Assembly: GCF_027942865.1 (NCBI RefSeq)
Contig: NC_134509.1
Location: forward strand, 29,830,197 to 29,894,196
Origin: Odontesthes bonariensis
Taxonomy: Eukaryota > Chordata > Actinopteri > Atheriniformes > Atherinopsidae
Direction: 5' to 3'
Length of the DNA: 64,000 nucleotides
Shown: positions 53,401 to 63,325 of the stretch, piece by piece
Layout: each line of letters begins with the position of its first letter
Position numbering within the stretch: the first letter of the stretch is position 1
Translations under genes and position numbers: made by a program
The notes under the pieces: generated by a model
The model's database searches: none
What the model saw: the letters and a program-made list of their open reading frames with translations, nothing else
Told to the model about the DNA's origin: nothing

Positions 53401-53739
53401 TCAACAAAACCAGTGAAGGGCTACATAATTTTGTCCACACACCATTTAATACATAAACTCCTCTGAAATATTGTCTAACAACTCTTAAAAGTGAACATTT
53501 TCAAAGTATTTAACTAAACTTTGAAGACTATTCTGGCAGCAGTGTCTGATTCTGATCCAAATCCTCAATGTTAGGCTGCTGAAGATGAATGTTTGTTTGT
53601 GCTGTTTGTGTAAGTCAGGGGAGGGTGTGCATTTGCATGTTTGGGTGTGAAAGAATGAATCTTATTTATCGATTCAATTATTTTCCCAAGGAAAAGAGTC
53701 GGAAGCACCATAGGAAGAGATCCTTCTATAACAACAGAA
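53401..53739. other. Intergenic stretch, no gene recognised
   Basis: About 340 bp without a supported feature. Confidence 0.45.
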
Positions 53740-54180
53740 TGACACGTTCATGGGGTTTTCCACATTTATTTAGTTTTGTTTTATCATGTGTTGGTCATGT
53801 CTTAGTTTTTAAGTCCATGTTTAGTTAAGTTTTGCCATTGCTTTTTCCTCAGTCCCAGTGTTCTGGTCATTAGTTTCACTCATTCACCAATCATTCTCAG
53901 TTCAGTATCTAGTTTCCAGGTTTCCCCTTTCAGTTGGTGAAATCCTTTCTCTGTTTTTCACCCTTCATGCCAAACAAAAGACTTGACATGAATGCACTTA
54001 GCTTAGGTGTGGCATGGCATGGCATGGCACAATCACAGTTTTATTCATGTTTTGTCCCACAGCTTAGCTTTGTCATCCGGCTCAGCCGTGCCTTTTGTTT
54101 ATCTTGTTTGTGAATAAACCCAGTTTGCTTTATACCTCTGGAGTCCGCATCCGTGTCCTGCCACCCCGCAATCTGACACA
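53740..54180 (+). mobile_element. Solo LTR (about 441 bp), same family as the LTR in ART-C
   Basis: Runs from TGACACGTTCATGGGG to CTGACACA. It shares the start 'atggggttttcc', 'gtcccacag', 'catccggctcag' and 'ggagtccgcatccgtg' with the complement of 47935-48411. 'gtgaataaaccc' near 54110 gives plus orientation. A CATGG tandem near 54009-54030 is internal. A target duplication is no longer visible, so this copy is older. Confidence 0.75.
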
Positions 54181-55374
54181 TCATCCCTAATTTAGGAGAG
54201 GAATATGATGCTTCATGCTTTGTCTTCATGTATACCACTAACAGATAGGTTCAGTGTGTGCATGAAGTCAAAGATAACTACCTGGGCAGATACATTACTT
54301 TTTATGCTTGCATAACACCCTTCACAATCAGAAATGATTATTATAAAATCTATGGGTAAATTCAGAACTAACAGGATATACTGATTTACTCCCCATGCTA
54401 ACTAAACATACGTAAACTTCATATTTGTTTTAATGTGTTATTAATGTTTTAAAAAAGCACACTCATGTTCACACACTGACCTGTATGAAAGCAGTTTGCG
54501 TGAGACTTACTTGATGGAATTTATGATATGGCTTCTCAAGAAATTCAAAGGATGTGATAAAGGATAGTCACACAGACTGTGTCTTAAAATACACGCTCAA
54601 GTGATGCGCTTTTCATTGCATTAAAAATCCCGTTGGACAGAGTTTCAGTCATTTTGCTCTAAACTATAAACAGTAACACTTGAAAGGTTCCAACAGGTGA
54701 ATAATACTGGATTGTGAAAGAGCAGAACACACAGGTAAGACATAAGAATAGTGGCGTTACATATTGTAACATTTGTGACCATTTTAGTTGTTTTGCTATA
54801 TTGATTCCATAAAAACTGTTTAATTGGTATTGTATGTTTGTATATATCTTAAATATGTTTGACAAGTCAGTGTCTTTCATAGCAGGCTAAACATATATTT
54901 TCATTAACCTGAATAGCTTAGGAGCTGATGAGATGTTGTTGATCCAAAATCATTTTGAGCCAAAAAAGAGTCATTGGGAAATTGCTAATTGAGTGATTAC
55001 ACAATTGTACAAGAAGAATCAGATATCAAGATAATTGAATTATTCTAGAATATATGGATGGCAAAAGATTGACATTATCAACATAATTCCTGTTTGGAAG
55101 CCAAACTGCCCAAAATTTCAGTATTGACCCCCACAGAAATAACTATGTCCGTCCTTGTGTGAACCCGACCCACATGTTGTTGAGCGATCGCTTAGTTAGA
55201 ATGAACAATTCTGATTACATTATGATATGATGATGATTTTTTTTTTTTTTAATTTCTCTTTTTCTTTCTTTTGTATGTACAAATAGTTACATACATTTTC
55301 TTTTTTATACATGTTCGAAAATAAAAATCTATCAATTAATTAATATTTGACACAAAAATAACTACTTTGTCTAT
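54181..55374. other. Intergenic stretch, no gene recognised
   Basis: About 1.2 kb of AT-rich DNA; no ORF with a domain, no clear repeat assignment. T-rich tracts near 55238-55268 precede the L1 3' end. Confidence 0.45.
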
Positions 55375-55551
55375 GTTTTTTTTTTGTTTAATATTTTTAT
55401 TGGGAGGTAAGGCACATTGGAATATAAATCAATTGTCAGATTTACATTGAGAATTGTATCACCACTGTCAGTTTGAGCAAACATTGATACAGTCAAAATA
55501 ATGTGCATCTTTAAAAAAAAAAAAAAAGCATACAGTCTACCTCCTCTAGTG

Positions 55552-55582
<31 letters not shown>

Positions 55583-56662
55583 CAATTACAGAACAATACA
55601 CAATTGTGGGGGGCATCTCTATATAGCAATTGAATAAATATATTAAGTGTAATATGTACATGTGTGTAAGCTGCTCAGTATAAATAAAAAGGAGGACAAA
55701 AGACAGAAAAGGAAAAAGAGAGGAAAGAGAAGGAGAGAGTGAGTGGGGGTCCATCAATCAGGGGGTAGAGATTGAAGAGAATGAAAACAAGTTGAAAAAG
55801 GATGCCACTTGTTGTAGAATTTGTCAGAGTTACCTTTCACTGAATATCTGATCTTCTCTAGCTTTAGAAAAGACATAATATCGTTGAGCCACTGAGAGCT
55901 GGAGGGAGCTTTAGTTGACTTCCAGTGAAGAAGAAGATGGCGTCTAGCTATTAATGAAGTGAAGGCTATGATATCTAGCTGCTTGGAAGTAAACCGGTTG
56001 TGGTCTTTCGGGAGCTCAAATATAGCGACATGGGGAGAAACCTTTATGATTGTCAAAAGTATTTTTGACATGGTATGAAAATAGTTCTGCCAGAAGCGAG
56101 AAAGTAATGAACAAGAGTAGAACATATGTGTTAGATTGCAGGGTGAAGCTTGACATTTGTCACAGTTGTCGGCGATATTAGGATAAAATTGTGACAGTCG
56201 AGTTTTGGAAAGATGAACTCTGAATAGTACCTTGAATTGTATAAGTGTGAGACGGGCACAAGGTGAGCTTTTGTAGATATTTTGAAGAGCGGCGTCCCAC
56301 CAGACATCCTCCAAATTCAGACCCAGTTCTTGTTCCCAAGCAGTTTTAACTTTAGTAACTGATGAGCTATCAAAAGACAAGAGTTCGTTATAAATTTTAG
56401 AAATGAGTGACTTTTGATGTGGTTTGTGGCTTAAAAGCTCTTCCCACAGTAGGCTCGGTGGAGAGGAGGGAAAGCCTGGAAATAAAACTTTAGCGCAGTG
56501 TCTAATCTGAAAGTATCGAAAAAGATGAGAGGGTGAGAGATGAAATTCTCCTGAAAGATCTGTAAAACTGCGAAAAATACAATCTTTATAGAGGTCTTTA
56601 AAACATTTCAGGCCTTTATTGTGCCATGTACAAAAGGTTGAGTCTGTAAACGTGGGTCGAAA
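55375..56662 (-). mobile_element. 3' end of a second Tx1-type L1, ORF2 C-terminus
   Basis: On the minus strand the C-terminal ORF2 region is open at 55754-56380: WEQELGLNLEDVWWDAALQ, the zinc-knuckle-like CDKCQASPCNLTHMFYSC, FTSLIARRHLLLHWKS and FLKLEKIRYSVKG. A further part upstream reads LFRYFQIRHCAKVLFPGFP. It shares its layout with the L1 at 21.5-29.2 kb (LEK.R.S.KG, TSLIARR) but is clearly diverged. Several T runs (polyA on the minus strand) lie near 55375-55580. The 5' side ends abruptly at the CR1/L2 fragment. Confidence 0.82.
55537..55579. repeat. Poly(T) tract
   Basis: A run of about 29 T in the 3' untranslated region of the L1 element. Confidence 0.85.
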
Positions 56663-58130
56663 TCAGTGATTCCTCAATAAAGGAGCTCCAATAGACGCTG
56701 ACGTAAACCTGAAATGCTTCCTAAATTGATACAGGACCTCCTCCCTGTAAGCAGCCTCATCACCCCTGGAGATGAGACCGACCACCGTAGTATCGTCAGC
56801 AAACTTAACGATAAGGTTGTCCTTGTGGGCCGGTCTGCAGTCGTGGGTGTAGAGGCAGTAGAGGAGGGGGCTCAGCACACAGCCCTGTGGGGAGCCAATG
56901 CTCAGCGTGCGGGTGGATGAGAGGTGGGGCCCCAGTCGTACAGTCTGGGGTCGGTCAGACAAAAAGTTATTGATCCAGGCACAAGTGAAAGGGGGGAGAC
57001 CAAGGGTTTCCAGTTTTGTGGTGAGTCTGTCTGGGATTATAGTATTGAAGGCAGAACTGTAATCCACAAAGAGCATCCAAACATATTTCTGCTGCTGCTC
57101 CAGGTGGTTTAGTGCAGAGTGGAGAGCTACGGCGATGGAATCCTCTGTGGATCTGTTCGCCCGGTATGCGAACTGATGGGGGTTGAGGTCTGGGGGGAGG
57201 TAGTCCGTGATGTGCTGAAGGACCAGTCTCTTGAAGCACTTCATGATTACCGGAGTGAGGGCCACCGGACGGTAATCGTTCAGGCTAGTGATGGGAGACT
57301 TCTTCGGCACCGGAATTATTGTTGATGTTTTCAGACAGGATGGGATGACTGCCTGGGCCAGGGAGAGGTTGAAAATCCTGGTGAAGGTGGGGGCGAGTTG
57401 GTTGGCACACGCTCGGAGAACCTTTCCAGGAACTCCATCTGGGCCAGCAGCTTTCCTGGGGTTCACAGCCAGGAGCACACTTCTGACATTGTGCTCCTGG
57501 ACAGTGAGTGGAGTGATGCAGGAGCCGGGTGGAGGTGAAGGTGGGGGCAGGGCAGGAACAGATGAGTGCTGCTGGGATGATCCAAACCGGGCAAAGAAGC
57601 TGTTTAGCTCCTCTGCCAGTGGTGCACTCAGGTCTGCTGTAGATGCATCTCGACCTCTGTAGTTGGTGATATCGTGTATTCCCTGCCACACCTCCCGTAA
57701 GTTGTTGCTGGACAGATGGGACTATCTGCATCCTGTGGTCTGTTTTTGCCCTTTTCACTCCTCGTCTCAGGTCAGCTCTTGCAGCACTGTACAGTGCTTT
57801 ATCCCCTGACCTGAAGGCGGCATCACGGGCCCTGAGGAGTGTGCGGACCTGATTGGTCATCCAGGGTTTCTTGTTAGGGAAAACCCGGATGTTTTTCTCC
57901 ACAGTCACATTCGTGATACAGAACTGGATATAGTCCAGGACCGTTCCTGTGTGTGTCTCCATGTCCTGATGCTCAAATAGGTCCCAGTCTGTCTGTGAGA
58001 AGCAGTCTTCGAGTTTGGTGAGTGCATTGTCAGGCCAGGATGTCACAGTCTTTATGATGGGCCTGACTCTGCGTCTGAGGGAGATGTAGGTTGGGGAGAG
58101 CAGGAGGGAGAGATGGTCTATGTTATCCTT
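56663..58130 (-). mobile_element. CR1/L2-type non-LTR retrotransposon fragment (endonuclease-RT linker and RT)
   Basis: Minus-strand reading: KKPWMTNQVRTLLRARDAAF and LRRGVKRAK (57700-58046), then a frame change. The RT frame at 56663-57691 follows: NPRKAAGPDGVPGKVLRACA, IPVPKKSPITSLNDYRPVAL, YVWMLFVDYSSAFNTIIPDR, SIGSPQGCVLSPLLYCLYTH and IVKFADDTTVVGLISRGDE. Catalytic FADD is intact. It is truncated at both ends and joins the L1 fragment at about 56662. I call it CR1/L2 by the PQGCVLSPLLY and FADDTTVVG motifs. Confidence 0.83.
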
Positions 58131-58505
58131 AACACATTAACATCAAGTCAAACAAATTGGAATTTTGGAATTTTCTCAGAATGTCATGTAGCTCCAACAC
58201 TTTATTTCACTGTTAGATTTAAAATCTAAGCAAACAGCATTTCATCCCTTTCTGCATGTTGTACTGATTTTGCTTTCTTCTATTTCATCAGGTGTTTTTC
58301 CTTTTTGCCCGGTAACACCTACTTTGGATCCAGTTTGTTTTGCTCGACTACATTCAACTGTTTATTGTTGTTTAGTTTATGACACATGACATATGAAAAC
58401 AGAGAGAGAGGGAATGTGAAGAGCAGAACACAGATGGGCAAATGGAGAGTTTAACAAAGGTTTTGACAGGTTTTGTAGCTAAATCCAAAATCAACTTCCT
58501 CCATC
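58131..58505. other. Region upstream of the VWA7-like first exon
   Basis: AT-rich DNA with no recognised feature. A signal-peptide exon would be expected upstream of 58506 but is not identified. Confidence 0.4.
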
Positions 58506-59301
58506 ATGACTGCCAGACAGACAGAAAAACTCTTGGTGGTAGAGGTGATCATGTCCTTGCTGAATCTCACCGACAGCTTTCAGTCGCTCAACTCTTTTGC
58601 TGTAAATTCCACTTCTCACCTTGACATTACACAAATGGCAGTCCTCCGAAAGACAGCTGAGATCTGCCGAGACATTGCTGCATCTGAGGGCCGAAACTTC
58701 AGCCTGAATGTGAGTTGAAAATTCACTCTGAAACAGGGAAGGGCGATGCATTAAGTATTCATTTTTCTGGTTGAAAATAGCTTGAATATTTTGAAAGCTG
58801 GAAAATATAAATAGGTAAATCAATTATACATAAAATTTTAAAAAAAATTCCAAGAGCAAGTGAACTGAAGTGAAGTAACGAGAGTGAATCGTGTTTACTT
58901 CCAACGTGCACCTGCTTATTTTTTTTCATTTTTTTTTTTTACTCCAGATTGACAACAGTTTGTCAGCTGATGCAGTGCAACGGGCTTGTTCTTCTGGAAA
59001 TGCTTCCTCATCTCTCCTGTTCCAGAATTCCATTGCGCTGATGCAAAGATTCAATGCAAAAGTGGATTTTGATTTTCAACAAAGCGAGGAGCACCATTTT
59101 TACAGTGAGACCTTTCTGAAAGGCCGGGAAGTCATCACAGCAGGTAGACATCATGGAGGGAAAAATGAAATAGATAATATATCATTTTATCATATACTGC
59201 ATGTGTAAAATCTTGCTCCACAAACGATTAGGACACTGTATAAAGCACAAATAAATGGGATGTGAACAGTTGCAAATCATTCTAATCATAGCAAATAAAA
59301 A

Positions 59302-60882
59302 CAATGGGCCTCATGCAAGAACCGTTCGTACGCACAGATTTGTTCTTAAATCGTCCGTACGAGTGACTTTAAGAGAATTTGCGCATTCACCAATCTTTTC
59401 GTATTTTACGTTTTCTTTCAGGTACGAACAGAATTTACGAGTTTCGTAAAATAGGCCGCTGTTATTCAAATCAAGTTCGCTTGACTAATGGATTGTGTAT
59501 TTAATTACTTTGAAGAAAAAAAACATATATATATACATTATACCCCATAATGATGCTGACATTATTCTGTTTGACTTAAATTATACACTAATTGAAGGTT
59601 AATTTGACTCTGTATATAACAAGTTCAATGGGAAGCGTAACCAGTGGCTATCTTGCTACTTTTGGATGCCTTAGTGCGTCAGGCTCTTGGAAGAGACCGT
59701 GTAGATATCCTTGCGGAGACAGACGAATGGCTGACATCGCGATTAAGATTCCCAAGGACTGTGCTGCTGCAAATATGCAGCTTGCTAGAGCCACATCTCC
59801 AGAGAAAAACACGCCGATCAAACCCAATTCCACCACACGTCCAGGTCCTCACCACCCTTGGATTTTTGGCCACTGGAACCTTTCAGAGGGAGATTGGGGA
59901 CTGACCGGGTGTGTCCCAGTCCTCTGTGAGTCGTGCGCTCCCCTTGGTCATCAAAGCTCTCATCAGTTTATCACCCATGGTACATAAAATTCCCATACAC
60001 CGCTGTCCAACAAGTACAAATTAAGAGGGACTTTCATGCCGTGGCTGGACTGCCAATCATAATTGGAGCACGAGACACATATATGCATCAAAGCACCCGT
60101 GCCTTTGTGGAGCGCACTGAGCAGAAGGCCAGGTGGGTGTGTCTGGATACAGCGGGGGGCAAACTGCTCTATAGCCCAGAGAAGGCAATATTGCCATGAA
60201 CGATAGTCTCCTACAACCTGAACCAGCACAGGCAGACCAGAAGGTGTGGTGCCAGGAGACCCCCCTCATGGACCACCGAATCAAAGTGCCATCATGATGA
60301 GGCAACAACTGATTGCATGGCTTTAGTTGCAGTTATCGAGCGCCTGCCCATGGCGAGACGTTTTGTTTTTTTTTAAGCCATTTTCATATCCAACCATTTA
60401 TTTTTTTATTTCGGTGACATTACGAACGACAGGTGACATGGTATTAACAGCACTCGTAATTGCTTCCCATTTCTTCGCTTTAGCAGGTCCCGTAATACAC
60501 TGCTGACACCGCTAGAAATGACAGATTTTCCTTTTTGGATCTCTGAAAGCAGAACTTCAATCTCAGAGCCCCTAAAGTTGTTCTTTTTGTGCCTTGAGGC
60601 AGTTTTCATGACTCAACACTTACTGGCACAAGAGCGAGGAAGCACAGCTCCTAATATGGTACCATTTTGGGCGTGGAGTATGCAAATCTACTATCCTCAT
60701 GCACGTGCACTTAGATACGCACGAGTGGGATTCATCATTTACGCAGGTCGTTTACACACTTTTTCCGAAGTTAAGAGCGCTTGTTGAATCTGACGTGGCG
60801 TGTTCGTACGAAACCTCCTTACGAAAAAAGTGAGAGAAATTTAGAATAAAAATACGAAAATGTTCTTGCATGAGGCCCATTG
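59302..60882 (+). mobile_element. Harbinger transposon remnant (1.6 kb) in an intron of the VWA7-like gene
   Basis: Inverted ends CAATGGGCCTCATGCAAGAAC and GTTCTTGCATGAGGCCCATTG match over 21 bases. Subterminal 'cgtacg' motifs recur at both ends. The interior encodes a broken Harbinger transposase (next entry). The target duplication is not resolved because the ends are palindromic with their flanks. Confidence 0.82.
59644..60200 (+). pseudogene. Harbinger-type transposase (HARBI1-like), frameshifted
   Basis: Frame 1 (59644-59904): WLTSRLRFPRTVLLQICSLL, EPHLQRKTRRSNPIPPHVQV and LTTLGFLATGTFQREIGD. Another frame (59933-60199) follows with YIKFPYTAVQQVQIKRDFHA, VAGLPIIIGARDTYMHQS. 'Q..TRR.NP.....QVL..L.FLATGTFQ..IGD' and 'F...AG.P...GA.D' are conserved in Harbinger transposases. 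The catalytic Asp after GA is at IGARDTYM. The C-terminal part with the last acidic residue is lost. Confidence 0.82.
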
Positions 60883-62189
60883 ACTGCCAAAAAGATTAGT
60901 TGCAGGTTGGAAAGTTGTAATTTTGGTTCTGTAGTTCTTGTATAAAGTGCAAGAAGGGCTTTAGGACAGGTCTTTCACACTCTACAGGTGAGATTGGAGT
61001 GGGGTTAGGAAAACATAATTGTTAAGTCAGCTTTTTCGTCTTAAGTTGTTTTTTTTCTTATTTACTTAGGACTTTTACAGCCACAGTAACTGGATAGAGC
61101 TTGGAAACAATGCTCCATACAATGTGTTAATCAGACCAGACCAACCTCTCAAAAACTTGGCAGGTAGGAAAGTCCCTTCCGTGTGTGACAAAATTCTTGT
61201 GATATGTGTAGCGAACTCAAGTGTGGATGTAAAGACATTGTAAACTCAATCTTTGGGTAAGGTTGGTTCAAAGACACAGATGGGGATTTCCACACCAGGA
61301 AGAGACAGACACCGCTGTTGGGGGACTCTCTCCCACCAGAGCTGTCCCATAACTTATGTGGAAATCCTTAACGCCCTAATGTCAACCAGAGAAGCTTTCC
61401 CTGAACAAACAAAGGAACCCTTTATATGACAGTCAGGGGAGAATCAAAACCAAATGTTTCTTCCTCCTTATCTTGACATGTAAAACAAAGGTGACACCCA
61501 TCTTCTTTTCTCTAGCAAGACAGAAACAGACCTACCACACCTCCACCAACTATTTTCTTCAAATTCACTTTCAGCTGGATTTTTGAAAATATATCAAATG
61601 CGTTTTCTATCTTTGTACAGGTTCTTTAAGGATTTCAGTGATATCACAAGCTGCATTTTGATTCCTTTCTCACGACTGTACTTGATATAATGAGAAAGAA
61701 ATCTTCATTTAGGAAAATTATTATCTTTTCTATGGAGCCACATTGCCACATAGGATCTGTAGCACTGAGTAGTTAAACCTTAATTAATTCAGTAACCAGA
61801 CATTTATATTGTGGCGATCTCAGGTAGAAACTTACAGGAATATATTCGGATAAGTGCCTTCTGAGGAAAGGCACTCCTTTGATGGCAGAAATGATATAAA
61901 CACCAGTGCATCAAACAGTTTTAGAATGGGGAAGTGATGAAAATGGATACGACTCATGTTGCTATCCTGCATAGCAATCTAACTAAAAGGAACAAGAACA
62001 GAACAACAATGATTGCTATACTGAACTAACACCAAGTTAAAGCATTTTAGAAGACAATTAAAGGCAATTATTGCACAACCTGCAAAGCAACATGGAAACT
62101 CCATTCATCCATTCCCCATTCCCCTAAAACATGAAGTAACTGTCGACCGATGTTCGCTGTTGTTTCTTTTTGTGCTCCATTATTAAACG

Positions 62190-62530
62190 CAGGAAGATAA
62201 CATTGTTCAGTTTTTCATTCATATCCATCTGAATTTGAGGGGTATTCAAGGTCTACAACCGTAATCCGTATCATTTTAGTCAGAGTATGTTGTTTATTTC
62301 ATGTCTTTACCTTTATAACTTAACAAGGTGTAGTGTTTTCAGAACCCTCTGAACAAATGTGTGTTAAGACAAAAGAATAGTGAAATTGAGTTTTCTTTAT
62401 TTTATCAAACTCTTAACACTCGAATTAAAACTTCAACTTTAAATGCCCAGGCAAACACCTAAACGGTTTCAGGCATATTATTGGCTGAAAGTTGAGCCAA
62501 AGCCTGCATCATGCTCCGCCTTCGCGAGTC
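62190..62530. repeat. Diverged repeat shared with 23640-24000
   Basis: Shared words in the same order: 'aacattgt...gttcacta/tttcattcatat', 'catctgaatttga', 'atgtcttta', 'cttaacaag.tgt.gtgttttcagaa', 'acaaatg' and 'ttggctgaaa'. Both stretches end in 'gcc...gag.gagtcaaa.c.cgg'. Its parent family is not identified. Confidence 0.6.
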
Positions 62531-62531
62531 A

Positions 62532-62700
62532 AACTCGGAAAACCATCCATCCATTCATCCGTGTTCTATACCCGCTTAATCCAATTTAGGTTCGCGGGGG
62601 GTGGCGGCGGCGGCTGTAGCCTATCCCAGCTGTTATTGGGCGAGAAGCGGGTTACACCCTGGACAGGTGGCCAGTCCATCACAGAGCCACGTAGAGACGA
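62532..62700. repeat. Old teleost interspersed repeat, third piece
   Basis: Contains 'catccatccattcatccgtg', 'ctatacccgcttaatcc', 'gtagcctatcccagctgtta', 'ttacaccctggacaggtgg' and 'ccagtccatcacagagcca', the first half of the repeat family seen at 2811 and 51430. Confidence 0.65.
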
Positions 62701-62707
62701 CACATTT

Positions 62708-62790
62708 TTTTATGAACATTTTCTTACCCCCGCTGCGTCCTGTGAGCCGAGTTCACAGGACGCAGCGGGGGGTAAGTCAATGTTCATAAA
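62708..62790. repeat. Near-perfect hairpin (about 37-bp arms)
   Basis: Left arm runs from 'tttatgaacatt' through 'cttaccccc' to 'gctgcgtcctgtga'; the loop is about 7 bp (gccgagt); the right arm is the complement through 'cataaa'. It looks like a small MITE or the folded remnant of one, placed next to the old repeat. Confidence 0.75.
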
Positions 62791-63277
62791 TGATATTGCT
62801 AATATGGGATGTCATACAACTTCATGTCAAAAGAGGCAAACTATCCCTTTAAGCTTAGATAATAAAATACAAGGTGAGGAAAAAAATAGCTGGCCAGCTA
62901 AATCACCAGAAAATAAGGTAGTGAGACACAGTGTGTGTGCTTTTAAGAAATTTTATCTAATATATTTCTGGTTTCCAAAAACGGAAAATGACAACATACT
63001 TTCATATATTTGCAGGCATAGAATTTTATTTTGGCAAAATCTTGTAATTGAAATTGGTTGTTGTTGTTTAATGACGTGACAGTTCTAGAATATCTTTCTT
63101 TTCCTATTCAGTCAGTGGGAAGAGGCATTTACCAGGCGGATTTTACTGGAATACCTGGAGGTGTTTTTGTACTTCGACTCAAAGGGGAGGAGAGCAGCTC
63201 CACACCAAACACATTCCAGAGACAGTCCACCCTAAAGATCACGACCTCCACCATCTTTATCACTGTGAGAACTTTCG

Positions 63278-63320
<43 letters not shown>
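63278..63320. repeat. (TA)n microsatellite
   Basis: About 21 TA units just downstream of the last VWA7-like exon seen in this window. Confidence 0.95.

Positions 63321-63325
<5 letters not shown>

Larger units (their letters stand above)
61164..63111. other. Intron or deleted interval in the VWA7-like gene
   Basis: About 1.95 kb where VWA-domain exons would be expected. I searched all frames for a DxSxS-type metal site or CSHGG-type segment and found none. It holds a repeat shared with the L1 insertion (62190-62530), an old interspersed repeat (62532-62700) and a hairpin (62708-62790). Confidence 0.5.
58506..63264 (+). pseudogene. VWA7-like gene (von Willebrand factor A domain-containing 7 type), incomplete set of exons
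   Basis: Five coding pieces on the plus strand. (a) 58506-58709 ends HLDITQMAVLRKTAEICRDI...NFSLN|GTGAGT. (b) 58948-59143 starts IDNSLSADAVQRACSSGNAS and ends GREVITAG, phase 1. (c) A piece ending 60987 reads ARRALGQVFHTLQ|GTGAGA; its 5' part is not readable (TAA just upstream). (d) 61070-61163 reads DFYSHSNWIELGNNAPYNVL...NLAG, phase 1. (e) 63112-63264 reads SVGRGIYQADFTGIPGGVFV, then FQRQSTLKITTSTIFIT. H-T-L-Q|D-F-Y-S-H-S-N-W is the signature I recall for VWA7. The metal-site VWA domain that should lie between (d) and (e) is missing, and the phases of (b)-(c) and (d)-(e) do not fit. A Harbinger element sits in the intron before (c). The family is secreted. I read a degraded copy, possibly continuing beyond the window. 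Confidence 0.6.
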
